Shown piece after piece: positions 8,764-16,493 of a stretch of DNA of 64,000 bases (position 1 is the first letter of the stretch; every line of letters starts with the position of its first letter). The translations under genes were made by a program, and so were the position numbers. Source of the stretch: Paramesorhizobium leguminum (GTDB lineage: Bacteria > Pseudomonadota > Alphaproteobacteria > Rhizobiales > Rhizobiaceae); the NCBI RefSeq assembly GCF_003217235.1, contig NZ_QJTF01000011.1:1-64000 (forward strand), read 5' to 3'. The notes below the pieces were generated by a model. The model saw nothing but the letters and a program-made list of their open reading frames with translations, searched no databases and was not told the DNA's origin.

Positions 8764-9791
8764 CCACTGAAACCAGCCTCATGCGCGCGGAAATCGCCTC
8801 CATTCCGGATGTGGTGGCGCGTCTTCTCGACGGATCGAACGATATTCTGCGCAAGGCGGGCAGCCAGTTGCGCGAAAAGGATCCGGCTTTCCTCGTATCG
8901 ATTGCGCGCGGCTCGTCCGACCATGTGGCGACCTATCTCAAATACGCGACCGAACTGACCGCGGGCATCCCCGTCGCCTCGCTCGGCCCCTCCATCGCCT
9001 CGATCTACGGCGCCCGGCTCAAACTGGCGAACGCCGCCGCAATCGCCATTTCCCAATCCGGGAAAAGCCCCGACATCGTGACAATGGCGAAGGTGGCACG
9101 GACAAGCGGCGCCCTGACCTATGCCATCAGCAACACCTCAGATTCGCCCTTGGCGCAGACCTGCGATGTTGCCATCGATATCCTCGCCGGCCCAGAAAAA
9201 AGCGTCGCCGCGACGAAAACATTCGTGGCTTCCGCCGTGGCTGGCCTCGCCCTGATCGCACATTGGACCGGCGACACCGCGCTTCTCGATGCCCTCAGGC
9301 AATTGCCGCGTGCTTTGAACGATGCGCTCACCTGTGATTGGTCGCCCCTTGGCGAAGCTCTGGAAGGCCATGACTCGCTCTTTGTGCTCGGACGCGGCCC
9401 ATCTTCGGCAATCGCCAATGAGGCGGCGCTCAAGTTCAAGGAAACCAGTTCCATGCACGCCGAAGCCTATAGCGCGGCGGAAGTCTTGCATGGCCCCGTC
9501 GCCATCGTCGGCAAGAATTTTCCCGTACTGGCGCTGACCGCCCGCGACGCGGCGGAACAGTCGATCATCGAGACCTGCGACCGCATCGCCGGTCAAGGCG
9601 CTGCCGTCTTCGTCACCTCGACGAGCAAGACCGCCGCGACACCCCTTCCTTTCGTCGCGACATCGCATCCCCTGACCGACCCGCTGGCGCTTCTCGTTTC
9701 CTTCTATATCTTCGTTGAAGGACTCTCCCGCCATCGCGGCTTCAATCCCGATACCCCTCCCCACCTTCGCAAAGTGACCGAAACCATATGA
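8760..9791 (+). CDS. SIS-domain glucosamine-6-phosphate deaminase/isomerase (NagB-II/GlmS-C type)
   Basis: 343 aa with two SIS domains. Conserved loops are ARGSSDHVATYLKY, SQSGKSPDIV and GRGPSSAIANEAALKFKETS, followed by HAEAYSAAEVLHGP. It has no glutaminase domain. Such stand-alone proteins deaminate GlcN-6-P to fructose-6-P in place of classical NagB. The start is TTG at 8760, overlapping the regulator stop as TTGA; an ATG 21 nt downstream is the alternative. It lies between the regulator and NagA. Confidence 0.88.
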   Translation: MTTETSLMRAEIASIPDVVARLLDGSNDILRKAGSQLREKDPAFLVSIARGSSDHVATYLKYATELTAGIPVASLGPSIASIYGARLKLANAAAIAISQSGKSPDIVTMAKVARTSGALTYAISNTSDSPLAQTCDVAIDILAGPEKSVAATKTFVASAVAGLALIAHWTGDTALLDALRQLPRALNDALTCDWSPLGEALEGHDSLFVLGRGPSSAIANEAALKFKETSSMHAEAYSAAEVLHGPVAIVGKNFPVLALTARDAAEQSIIETCDRIAGQGAAVFVTSTSKTAATPLPFVATSHPLTDPLALLVSFYIFVEGLSRHRGFNPDTPPHLRKVTETI

Positions 9792-10957
9792 GCCAACGAT
9801 TTGCCCTGACCGCGCCGCGCATTTTCGATGGCGAGAACTGGCTGCACTATGCGGCGCTCATTCTGGACGGCGAGCGGATCGAAGCCGTCGTTGCGCGAGA
9901 GGCCGTCCCCTCCGGCATTAGGACAATTGCCCTAGATGAAGGAATGATCGTCCCCGGCTTCATCGACCTGCAAGTCAATGGCGGTGGCGGGGTTCTCCTG
10001 AACGAACATCCCGATGTGGAGGCCATCCGCACGATCTGCGCCGCCCACGCCAAATTCGGCACCACCGGGCTGCTGCCGACGCTGATTACCGACACGCGCG
10101 AAGTAACCGCCGCCGCCATAGCCGCCGGAGAGGAGGCCACGCGCGACAACGTGCCGGGCTTCCTCGGCCTGCATCTCGAAGGGCCGCATCTGTCGGTCGC
10201 GCGCAAGGGTACGCATCATCCCGCCCTCATCCGGCCGATGGAAGACACCGATCTTGCCCGGCTGATCGAAGCGCAAAAACACCTTCCCGTGCTGCTCACG
10301 ACGGTCGCGCCGGAAAACACCACCAACGAACAGATCAGGGCGCTTGCGGAAGCGGGCATCATCGTCAGCCTGGGCCACTCCGATTGCTCCTACGCCGTGG
10401 CGCGTGAAGCCGCGGCATCGGGCGCGTCCATGATGACCCACCTCTTCAATGCCATGAGCCCGCTCGGCCACCGCGAGCCGGGCATGGTCGGCGCGGCGCT
10501 CGATTTAGGCAGTCTCCATGTCGGCCTGATCGCCGATGGCCTCCATGTCGATCCCGCATCCATCCGCATCGCGCTCAAGGCAAAGACCGGCCCCGGCCAC
10601 ATCTTCCTCGTCACCGACGCCATGTCGACCATCGGCACGGATCTGACCAGCTTCACGCTCAACGGGCGCACGATCCACCGTGCCAACGGCCGCCTGACGC
10701 TCGATGACGGAACACTGGCGGGCGCCGATCTCGACATGATCTCCGCCGTCCGCTTCATGCACCAGACCATCGGTCTCCCGCTCGATGAAGCTCTGCGCAT
10801 GGCGTCGCTCTACCCAGCCCGCAGCATCGGGCTTGCCGACCGGTTGGGAAGCCTGCGCCCCGGAATGCGTACCAGCCTCCTGCATCTCGATGACAAGCTT
10901 GACGTAAAAAGAACGGTCATCGACGGAAAAGTCGTTTTCGGCGATCCTTTGGGGTAG
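9788..10957 (+). CDS. nagA: N-acetylglucosamine-6-phosphate deacetylase
   Basis: 389 aa, amidohydrolase superfamily. NagA removes acetate from GlcNAc-6-P. Visible motifs in order are GFIDLQVNGGGG, LGLHLEGPHLS (metal-binding Glu), LGHSDCSYAVA, MTHLFNAMSPLGHREPG (metal-binding His and substrate loop) and LVTDAMSTIG with the catalytic Asp. It overlaps the SIS gene by 4 nt and ends the operon. Transport, kinase, MurQ, NagA and the SIS enzyme together form a complete amino-sugar path to fructose-6-P. Confidence 0.95.
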   Translation: MSQRFALTAPRIFDGENWLHYAALILDGERIEAVVAREAVPSGIRTIALDEGMIVPGFIDLQVNGGGGVLLNEHPDVEAIRTICAAHAKFGTTGLLPTLITDTREVTAAAIAAGEEATRDNVPGFLGLHLEGPHLSVARKGTHHPALIRPMEDTDLARLIEAQKHLPVLLTTVAPENTTNEQIRALAEAGIIVSLGHSDCSYAVAREAAASGASMMTHLFNAMSPLGHREPGMVGAALDLGSLHVGLIADGLHVDPASIRIALKAKTGPGHIFLVTDAMSTIGTDLTSFTLNGRTIHRANGRLTLDDGTLAGADLDMISAVRFMHQTIGLPLDEALRMASLYPARSIGLADRLGSLRPGMRTSLLHLDDKLDVKRTVIDGKVVFGDPLG

Positions 10958-11018
10958 AAGGCCTTGCGGCCAGTCAGGTGAGTTCCTACGGTCGAGAGAA
11001 ACGCTGTCGGGAAATATC

Positions 11019-11450
11019 ATGCTGACCAAGAAGGGAAAATACGGCCTCAAGGCGATGGTGCACCTCGCCGGGATCGCCGAAGGCGAGCTTGCAGCCGTCC
11101 ATGAGATCGCCGCCCAGCGCCGCATTCCCCGCAAGTTTCTCGACAATATCCTGACCGACCTGCGCAATGCGGGGCTGGTGACCAGCCGCAAGGGTAAAGG
11201 CGGCGGCTTCCGCCTCGCCAAACCCGCCGGCGAAATCCACATCGGCAATATCATCCGCATTCTTGACGGCCCGCTGGCGCCGATCTCCTGCGCCAGCAAG
11301 ACGGACTATCGCTCCTGCGAGGATTGCAACGAGGCCGATTGCGAAGTCCGCCGGCTGATGCTGGACGTGCGCGAGGCCATCGCCAATGTGCTTGACCACC
11401 GCACGCTCGCCGACAGCAAGGCGCTGGATATCGCCCTGCTGCCGGAGTGA
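11019..11450 (+). CDS. Rrf2-family transcriptional regulator, four-cysteine type
   Basis: 143 aa. The N-terminal winged helix (KKGKYGLKAMVHLA, RKFLDNILTDLRNAGLV, KGKGGGFRLAKP) is typical of Rrf2/IscR proteins. Four cysteines at residues 91, 100, 103 and 108 could bind an Fe-S cluster, but the spacing is not that of IscR or RirA as I know them. It is a single gene, 61 bp after nagA and followed by a family B repeat. The target genes are unknown. Confidence 0.88.
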   Translation: MLTKKGKYGLKAMVHLAGIAEGELAAVHEIAAQRRIPRKFLDNILTDLRNAGLVTSRKGKGGGFRLAKPAGEIHIGNIIRILDGPLAPISCASKTDYRSCEDCNEADCEVRRLMLDVREAIANVLDHRTLADSKALDIALLPE

Positions 11451-11493
11451 GCTTGGAGGTTAGAGTGGTTCATGATTTAATGGAATCGTGAGG

Positions 11494-11657
11494 CACCCCC
11501 CCCTCTGGCTTGCCAGCCATCTCCCCCTCAAGGGGGGAGATTACGCTGTAATTGCCGCTTCCGCCAATCATCAACATTCCCAGAATAAGTGCCGTCATCG
11601 ATACAGGCCAATCTCCCCCCTTGAGGGGGAGATGGCTGGCAAGCCAGAGGAGGGTGT
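11494..11657. repeat. Palindromic repeat, family B, copy 1
   Basis: The arms CACCCCCC...CTCTGGCTTGCCAGCC with ATCTCCCCCTCAAGGGGGGA, and their inverted counterparts, flank a variable centre of about 60 bp. It lies between the convergent Rrf2 and znuA genes. The symmetry extends outward: AATGGAATCG upstream mirrors CGTTTCCAT downstream. Eight copies occur in the window. Confidence 0.85.
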
Positions 11658-11699
11658 AGTGCCCCGCCAGCGTTTCCATCTAAAAATGAAATGCTCCGC

Positions 11700-12668
11700 C
11701 TATTTCGACAGGCAGCCCTTCAGAGAATCCGCCAGATTACGGATAAGCTGCGGATAGAGGTCGGGACCATCCTTCAGCGAGGCGCCAAGCGGATCGAGAA
11801 CGCCGGATTTGGCATCCGTGCCTTCGGTAACCGTCTTGACCAGACGCGGCTCGAACTGCGGCTCCGCGAAGACGCATGTCGCGCCGAGCTGTTTTACCTT
11901 GTCGTGGATTTCCGAGACACGCTGAGCGCCCGGCATGCTTTCCGGGCTGACGGTAAGAGACCCCACCGTGTTGAGGCCGAACCTCTTATCGAAATACTGG
12001 TAGGCGTCGTGGAAGACGATGAACGGCTTGTCCTTGACCGGCGCGAGTTCCGCCGCGACCTCTTTCGTCAAGGCGTCGAGCTTGGCCGAATAGGCTTGTG
12101 CATTGCTCTCGTAGCGCCCCGCGTTGGCGGGGTCGGCTTCCGACAACGTCCTGGCGATATCCTGAACGAAAATCTTCGCATTTTCCGGGTCCAGCCAGAT
12201 ATGCATGTCGTATTCGCCATGCGCGTGATCATGATGCTCATGACCTTCACCTTGCGCGTGATCGTGCCCCTCGCCCGCCTCATCGCCATGTTCATGCGCC
12301 TCGAACGGCCCACCCTCACGGAACTTGAGCTTCGTCAGGCCGGGCGCATCTGCCAGCGCCACGATCTTCGCTCCGGCGCCCAGCGTTTCCAGCGGCTTGT
12401 TGAGGAAGTTTTCCAATCCCGGACCAACCCAGAAGATGATCTTCGCGTGTTCTATAGCCTCCGCATCCGAAGGCTTGAGGCTGTAAGCATGGGGCGAGCC
12501 GGCGCCCTGAACAATAAGTGTGGGCTTTCCCACGCCTTCCATGACCGCCGCGACCAATGAATCGATCGGCTTGATCGAGGCGACCACGCCTTCCCTGCCG
12601 GCGGCGAAAGTGGAACTCGCGGACGCAAAAAACGCGGAAGCGAGCAAAAGGGAGCGAAGTATTCTCAT
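11700..12668 (-). CDS. znuA: Zinc ABC transporter substrate-binding protein
   Basis: 322 aa, cluster 9 metal-binding protein. A signal peptide is at about residues 1-22. A His/Asp/Glu-rich loop lies at about residues 125-160 (blocks such as HEHGDEAGEGHDH and HEHHDHAHGEYDMH), the usual ZnuA zinc-acquisition segment, followed by the MHIWLDPENAK motif. It is divergent from znuC across a 117-bp gap with a candidate Zur site. Confidence 0.95.
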   Translation of the reverse strand: MRILRSLLLASAFFASASSTFAAGREGVVASIKPIDSLVAAVMEGVGKPTLIVQGAGSPHAYSLKPSDAEAIEHAKIIFWVGPGLENFLNKPLETLGAGAKIVALADAPGLTKLKFREGGPFEAHEHGDEAGEGHDHAQGEGHEHHDHAHGEYDMHIWLDPENAKIFVQDIARTLSEADPANAGRYESNAQAYSAKLDALTKEVAAELAPVKDKPFIVFHDAYQYFDKRFGLNTVGSLTVSPESMPGAQRVSEIHDKVKQLGATCVFAEPQFEPRLVKTVTEGTDAKSGVLDPLGASLKDGPDLYPQLIRNLADSLKGCLSK

Positions 12669-12702
12669 GGCCTATCTCCTTGAATATGGGCGCCAGGGAA
12701 CT

Positions 12703-12734
12703 GATATGTTATTAAGTTACATCAGTTGCGTAAC
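12703..12734. promoter_or_regulatory. Candidate Zur operator between znuA and znuC
   Basis: GATATGTTATTAAGTTACAT (12703-12722) starts with the half-site GATATGTTAT typical of alphaproteobacterial Zur boxes, and ATGTnA...TnACAT is an imperfect palindrome. An overlapping pair GTTAC (12716-12720) and GTAAC (12730-12734) could form a second site. A zur gene ends the divergent operon, as expected for autorepression under zinc sufficiency. Confidence 0.65.
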
Positions 12735-12785
12735 GCTATAACGTCTGCCATAAGGCATGGCAAGACCTTAACGGAAATTTAAGTC

Positions 12786-13724
12786 ATGCTGAAATCAGCC
12801 CCCCTCATCGAGATCAGGAATGCCGGCGTCTTTCGCAGCGGCAAATGGCTTGTCCGCGATATCAGCCTTCAGGTGATGCGTGGCGAGATCGTCACCCTGA
12901 TCGGCCCCAACGGAGCCGGTAAAAGCACGACCGCCAAGTTGGCGCTCAAGGTGCTGAAACCGGACGCGGGTGAGGTGATCGACGCGCCGGGCTTGAAGGT
13001 CGGCTATGTGCCGCAGAAACTGGCGATCGACTGGACAATGCCGCTCTCCGTTGAACGGCTGATCACGCTGACATCTTCGCACACAAAGCAGGAAATAGCG
13101 CAGGCGCTCGAAGCCGTCGGCATCCCCCACCTTGCGAAGGCGGAGTTGCGCCATCTTTCGGGCGGCGAGTTTCAGCGCGCTCTGCTGGCGAGAGCCATTG
13201 CGCGCAAGCCGGATGTTCTCGTCCTCGACGAACCGGTGCAAGGCGTGGATTTCACCGGGGAAGCGGCGCTTTACGAGCTGATCGAGAAGTTGCGCGATAC
13301 CACCCATTGCGGCGTTCTGCTGGTCTCGCATGATCTGCATCTGGTGATGGCCGCGACCGACCGTGTCATCTGCCTCAATGGGCATGTATGCTGCAGCGGC
13401 ACGCCGAAGGATGTCGCGGCGAGCACGGAATATGCAAAACTCTTCGGTCCTCGCGCCGCCCGGCCATTTGCAGTCTATGAGCATCATCACGATCATACCC
13501 ATCTCCCCGATGGGCGCGTCCGCCATGCCGACGGCAGCACTACCGATCATTGCTATGAACATGATGGGCACCATCACGGCAGCCCCTCATCCGACCCTTC
13601 GGGCCACCTTCTCCCCGTAAAAAACGGGGAGAAGGAAGAGGCGGCAACGTCGATGCCCCCCTCTCCCCGTTCTTTACGGGGAGAGGGCAAGGGTGAGGGG
13701 CAAATTGCGGAAAGAAAGCACTGA
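12786..13724 (+). CDS. znuC: Zinc ABC transporter ATP-binding protein
   Basis: 312 aa. Walker A GPNGAGKST is near residues 39-47, signature LSGGEFQR near 127, Walker B VLVLDEP near 147. A histidine-rich tail (EHHHDHTHLPDG, HEHDGHHHGS) follows the ATPase, common in ZnuC of this group. The last roughly 45 codons (from about 13583) are encoded by a family C palindromic repeat and end in an unrelated low-complexity tail, so the native end was probably earlier. It overlaps znuB by 1 nt. Confidence 0.93.
   Translation: MLKSAPLIEIRNAGVFRSGKWLVRDISLQVMRGEIVTLIGPNGAGKSTTAKLALKVLKPDAGEVIDAPGLKVGYVPQKLAIDWTMPLSVERLITLTSSHTKQEIAQALEAVGIPHLAKAELRHLSGGEFQRALLARAIARKPDVLVLDEPVQGVDFTGEAALYELIEKLRDTTHCGVLLVSHDLHLVMAATDRVICLNGHVCCSGTPKDVAASTEYAKLFGPRAARPFAVYEHHHDHTHLPDGRVRHADGSTTDHCYEHDGHHHGSPSSDPSGHLLPVKNGEKEEAATSMPPSPRSLRGEGKGEGQIAERKH
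13583..13702. repeat. Family C-related palindromic repeat inside the 3' end of znuC
   Basis: CCTCATCCGACCCTTCGGGC and CTTCTCCCCGTAAAAAACGG are mirrored by CCCCGTTCTTTACGGGGAGA and GGGTGAGGGGC. The same CCGACCCTTCGGGCCACC block occurs in the repeat at 58692-58886 and, inverted, at 4479-4624. Here it is translated as part of znuC. Confidence 0.75.
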
Positions 13725-14545
13725 TGCTTAATGATTTCTTCATCCGCGCGCTCGTCGCCGGCGTCGGCCTCGCGCTCACCACCGGGCCGCTGGGCTGTTT
13801 CATCGTCTGGCGGCGGATGGCCTATTTCGGCGATACCATGGCACACTCCGCCCTCTTAGGCGTTGCGCTCGCCTTCTTCTTTGATATCAACATCATGCTC
13901 GGCGTTTTCGCCGTCGCGGTGCTGATCTCCCTGCTCCTCCTGTTTCTGCAACGTCGCGATTCACTCTCCACCGATTCGCTTCTCGGCATCCTGTCCCATT
14001 CCACGCTGGCGCTGGGGCTGGTCATGGTTGCCTACATGACGTGGATACGGGTCGATCTCCTGGGCTTCCTGTTCGGCGATATCCTCGCCGTCTCGAAAAG
14101 CGACATCGCCTTCATCTATGGCGGCGGCGCTGCCGTCCTTCTGGTCATTGCATGGCTGTGGCGCCCCCTCCTCGCTGCTACCGTCAATGAGGACATCGCC
14201 AAGGCGGAAGGCCTTCATCCCGATTATTCACGCATCGTCTTCATGCTGCTGATGGCTCTCGTGATCGCCATCGCGATGAAAATCGTCGGCATCCTCCTCA
14301 TCACCGCGCTCCTCATTATTCCAGCGGCGACGGCGCGGCGCTTTTCGCGAACGCCGGAACAGATGGCCGCTTCAGCATCCCTCCTGGGCGCGGTTGCTGT
14401 CATATCAGGTCTTTTCGGCTCATTGCATTTCGACACGCCGTCCGGCCCCTCCATCGTGGTGGCCGCATTGGGGATTTTCATACTCAGCCTGTTGCCGCTA
14501 CAAATCCTTGTGCCATTCACCCGCCAGCGGAGCCCACGCCCATGA
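13724..14545 (+). CDS. znuB: Zinc ABC transporter permease
   Basis: 273 aa, ABC-3 family, about eight membrane segments. Conserved features are GPLGCFIVWRRMAYFGDTMAHS near residues 19-40, followed by ALLGVALAF, and the segment VGILLITALLIIPAATARR. It sits between znuC (1-nt overlap) and zur (4-nt overlap), so the three are co-transcribed. Confidence 0.95.
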   Translation: MLNDFFIRALVAGVGLALTTGPLGCFIVWRRMAYFGDTMAHSALLGVALAFFFDINIMLGVFAVAVLISLLLLFLQRRDSLSTDSLLGILSHSTLALGLVMVAYMTWIRVDLLGFLFGDILAVSKSDIAFIYGGGAAVLLVIAWLWRPLLAATVNEDIAKAEGLHPDYSRIVFMLLMALVIAIAMKIVGILLITALLIIPAATARRFSRTPEQMAASASLLGAVAVISGLFGSLHFDTPSGPSIVVAALGIFILSLLPLQILVPFTRQRSPRP

Positions 14546-14955
14546 CAAACAGAGAAACGACAACCAGAGAAACGCTCACCCGCAATCAGACCCTGGTCTT
14601 CGACGCGCTTGCCAAAGCCGCCGGGCCTCTAAGCGCATACACCATTCTCGACAAACTGCGCGATGATGGCTTCCGCGCCCCGCTGCAGGTCTATCGCGCG
14701 CTCGATAAGCTTGTTGATTTCGGCATGGTGCATCGGCTCGAAAGCCTCAACGCCTTCGTCGCCTGCGCCCACCCCCATTGCGGCCAGCATGGCCTGATCG
14801 CCTTCGCCATCTGCGAAAAATGCGGCCATGTCTCGGAATTTTCCAACGATGTCATCGAGGATCAGGTGCGGGGTTGGGCTGCCGCCAATGGCTTCAAGCC
14901 CTCCAAGACCACGGTTGAAATCCGCGGCAACTGCGCGAAGTGCTTGAACAGCTAG
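14542..14955 (+). CDS. zur: Zinc uptake regulator, Fur family
   Basis: 137 aa. The N-terminal winged helix (residues about 10-75, RAPLQVYRALDKLVDFGMVHRLES) is followed by a metal-binding dimer domain with CAHPHCGQHG, CEKCGHVSEF and a final NCAKC, the two CxxC-like pairs of the structural zinc site. Linkage to znuCB and the operator at 12703 identify it as Zur rather than Fur or Irr. Confidence 0.93.
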   Translation: MTNRETTTRETLTRNQTLVFDALAKAAGPLSAYTILDKLRDDGFRAPLQVYRALDKLVDFGMVHRLESLNAFVACAHPHCGQHGLIAFAICEKCGHVSEFSNDVIEDQVRGWAAANGFKPSKTTVEIRGNCAKCLNS

Positions 14956-14964
14956 GCCCATCGC

Positions 14965-15005
14965 CTCCCAATATATTGCGATCAGTCACTCCCAATAAAT
15001 TGCGA
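14965..15005 (+). promoter_or_regulatory. Tandem 17-bp repeat upstream of luxI
   Basis: CTCCCAATATATTGCGA (14965-14981) is repeated with one change as CTCCCAATAAATTGCGA (14989-15005), start to start 24 bp. The core CAATATATTG is a perfect palindrome in the first copy. A further near-palindrome TGAAATTTATTTCA lies at 15056-15069. The 280-bp gap between zur and luxI holds no gene. These are candidate operators; the regulator is unknown. Confidence 0.5.
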
Positions 15006-15235
15006 ACTACTTATAGTATAAATCCATTCATGAAAACAAATTAACCGAATGCGCGTGAAATTTATTTCAAAATTTTAGCCTGAATAGTTATAACCGGAAA
15101 GACATACTTAAGCTTCTCTTCACAAATGCGTTGCAACTATCCGCCCCGGGCGGATGGACTGATTTCCTGCCGGGTTTCACTGAGCAGACTCGTCGATTTC
15201 GCCTCAATCAAGCTTATGGCGAACGAGGAGCAATC

Positions 15236-15838
15236 ATGCTGCATTATGTCCACCCCCATCAAAGGCCCCAATACCGTTCGATGCTTGACGATTATTTCCG
15301 TCTGCGCAAAACGGTCTTTCACGATAGGCTCGGCTGGAGCGTGAACGTTACGGAAGATATGGAAAAAGACGTCTACGACACGATGGATTGTCTCTATATC
15401 CTCTCGACTAACGCCGAAGGGAAACTGCTTGGCGGACTTCGCCAGATGGTAACGACGGGGCCGACGCTGACCTGGGAAGTGTTCTCCGATCTGGTCCCGG
15501 ACCGCACCAGCATCATGTCGCCGCGTGTATGGGAGACGACCCGTTTCTGCGTTTCACCGGATGCCTCGCATCTGAAATTTGCCAATGGCATGAACCGCGT
15601 ATCGATCGAACTCTCGCTCGGCGCGCTTGAATATGGCATCCAGCAAGGCGTCACCCGCCACATCGCCGTCTGCGAGCGCACCGTGTTCGAATTGTCCCGC
15701 TCGCTCCGGGTGCCTTCAGAAATTCTCGGTTCCCGCATCGAGCCTAACGGTTCGGAAATCCTTTGCGTGGCATGGGAAGTGAATGAGGAATCCGCGGCGA
15801 GGCTGAAATGGACGGGATCGATGGTGCAGGTGGCGTAA
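15236..15838 (+). CDS. LuxI-type acyl-homoserine-lactone synthase
   Basis: 200 aa, close to the usual LuxI length. The invariant residues fall at canonical positions: Arg24, Phe28, Trp34, Asp45, Asp48 and Arg69, then TTGPTLTWEVF and VWETTRFCV with Glu100 and Arg103. It would make an AHL signal from S-adenosylmethionine and an acyl-ACP. The ATG at 15236 has GAGGAG 6 nt upstream and gives exactly this numbering. No luxR gene is adjacent; a VjbR-like LuxR protein lies 40 kb away at the far end of the flagellar cluster. Confidence 0.93.
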   Translation: MLHYVHPHQRPQYRSMLDDYFRLRKTVFHDRLGWSVNVTEDMEKDVYDTMDCLYILSTNAEGKLLGGLRQMVTTGPTLTWEVFSDLVPDRTSIMSPRVWETTRFCVSPDASHLKFANGMNRVSIELSLGALEYGIQQGVTRHIAVCERTVFELSRSLRVPSEILGSRIEPNGSEILCVAWEVNEESAARLKWTGSMVQVA

Positions 15839-15907
15839 CCAAGCGGCATTGCCGCGATGGAAGAGCGCTTCCTCAGAGTATCTTGTTTTAATGGAATCGC
15901 TTGCTCT

Positions 15908-16067
15908 CACCCCCCTCTGCCCTGCCGGGCATCTCCCCCTCAAGGGGGGAGATTATGCCTTCATCAACAGCGGAACCAATCGCATATCTAGGGAGATAAT
16001 GGTTGCGGGCCATGTCAGCCAATCTCCTCCCTTGAGGGGGAGATGCCCGGCAGGGCAGAGGGGGGTG
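15908..16067. repeat. Palindromic repeat, family B, copy 2
   Basis: Full-length copy with arms CACCCCCCTCTGCCCTGCCG / CGGCAGGGCAGAGGGGGGTG and the inner ATCTCCCCCTCAAGGGGGGA pair. Upstream, TTTTAATGGAATCG matches the flank of copy 1. Its right end AGAGGGGGGTGTG abuts the start codon of the PilZ gene and provides the only purine-rich ribosome binding sequence. Confidence 0.85.
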
Positions 16068-16069
16068 TG

Positions 16070-16414
16070 ATGACGCAGTACGACGTGAAACGCTCTAACT
16101 CAGAAAAACGCCATTCCGAGCGTCGCCGTACAAGGCTACGCTCGGGCAAGCTTGTGGATATCGAAGGCCGGTTCCTGATCGAATGCCAGTTGTACGATAT
16201 CACCGGTAGCGGCGCCCGGATCCGCGTTGCCAACTCGCTTAGGGTGCCCGAACGCTTCTGGCTTTTCGACGACCGTTATACCCACGCGCTCCTTGCGCAA
16301 ATCGTCTGGCGTGACGGCCTGGACCTCGGCGTCAGTTTCCGCGACGATCCGGCCACTCCGCCGCTCAGCGAAACGCGCCTGGCGGAACTGGCGGCCAAAT
16401 ATTATTCGCTCTGA
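16070..16414 (+). CDS. PilZ-domain protein (putative c-di-GMP effector)
   Basis: 114 aa. It begins with a basic stretch containing RHSERRRTRLRSGK (RxxxR-type motif), followed by DITGSGARIRV, which matches the PilZ (D/N)xSxxG signature with Thr in place of Ser, then VWRDGLDLGVSF. PilZ domains bind cyclic di-GMP and often adjust motility. Its place between the AHL synthase and the flagellar cluster fits this. The ATG at 16070 follows directly on repeat B2. Confidence 0.82.
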   Translation: MTQYDVKRSNSEKRHSERRRTRLRSGKLVDIEGRFLIECQLYDITGSGARIRVANSLRVPERFWLFDDRYTHALLAQIVWRDGLDLGVSFRDDPATPPLSETRLAELAAKYYSL

Positions 16415-16457
16415 GCATGGTCCCGAAAAGTTGTAGACTTTTCGGATAAGATCATGC
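16415..16457. repeat. 43-bp palindromic repeat, family F
   Basis: GCATGGTCCCGAAAAGTTG and ACTTTTCGGATAAGATCATGC form an imperfect stem starting directly after the PilZ stop. A second copy is at 63689-63731 and a half copy at 38038-38057 in the fliC leader. Confidence 0.75.
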
Positions 16458-16471
16458 GCTAAACGAAAGAA

Positions 16472-16493
16472 TTAGAGCGGCATACCGCTCTAA
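16472..16493. terminator. Bidirectional hairpin between convergent genes
   Basis: A perfect 9-bp stem TTAGAGCGG/CCGCTCTAA has a CATA loop. It lies between the PilZ gene (plus) and the end of the flagellar flhA operon (minus), and includes the TAG stop of the latter. T-runs are weak, so function as a terminator is likely but not certain. Confidence 0.6.

Noticed and set aside
11488-11757. Short open frames inside the family B repeats (here and at the other copies)
   Set aside because: They translate the repeat arms into PLKGG- and GEMAGK-like peptides in every copy, have no ribosome binding sites of their own and change with the variable centres.
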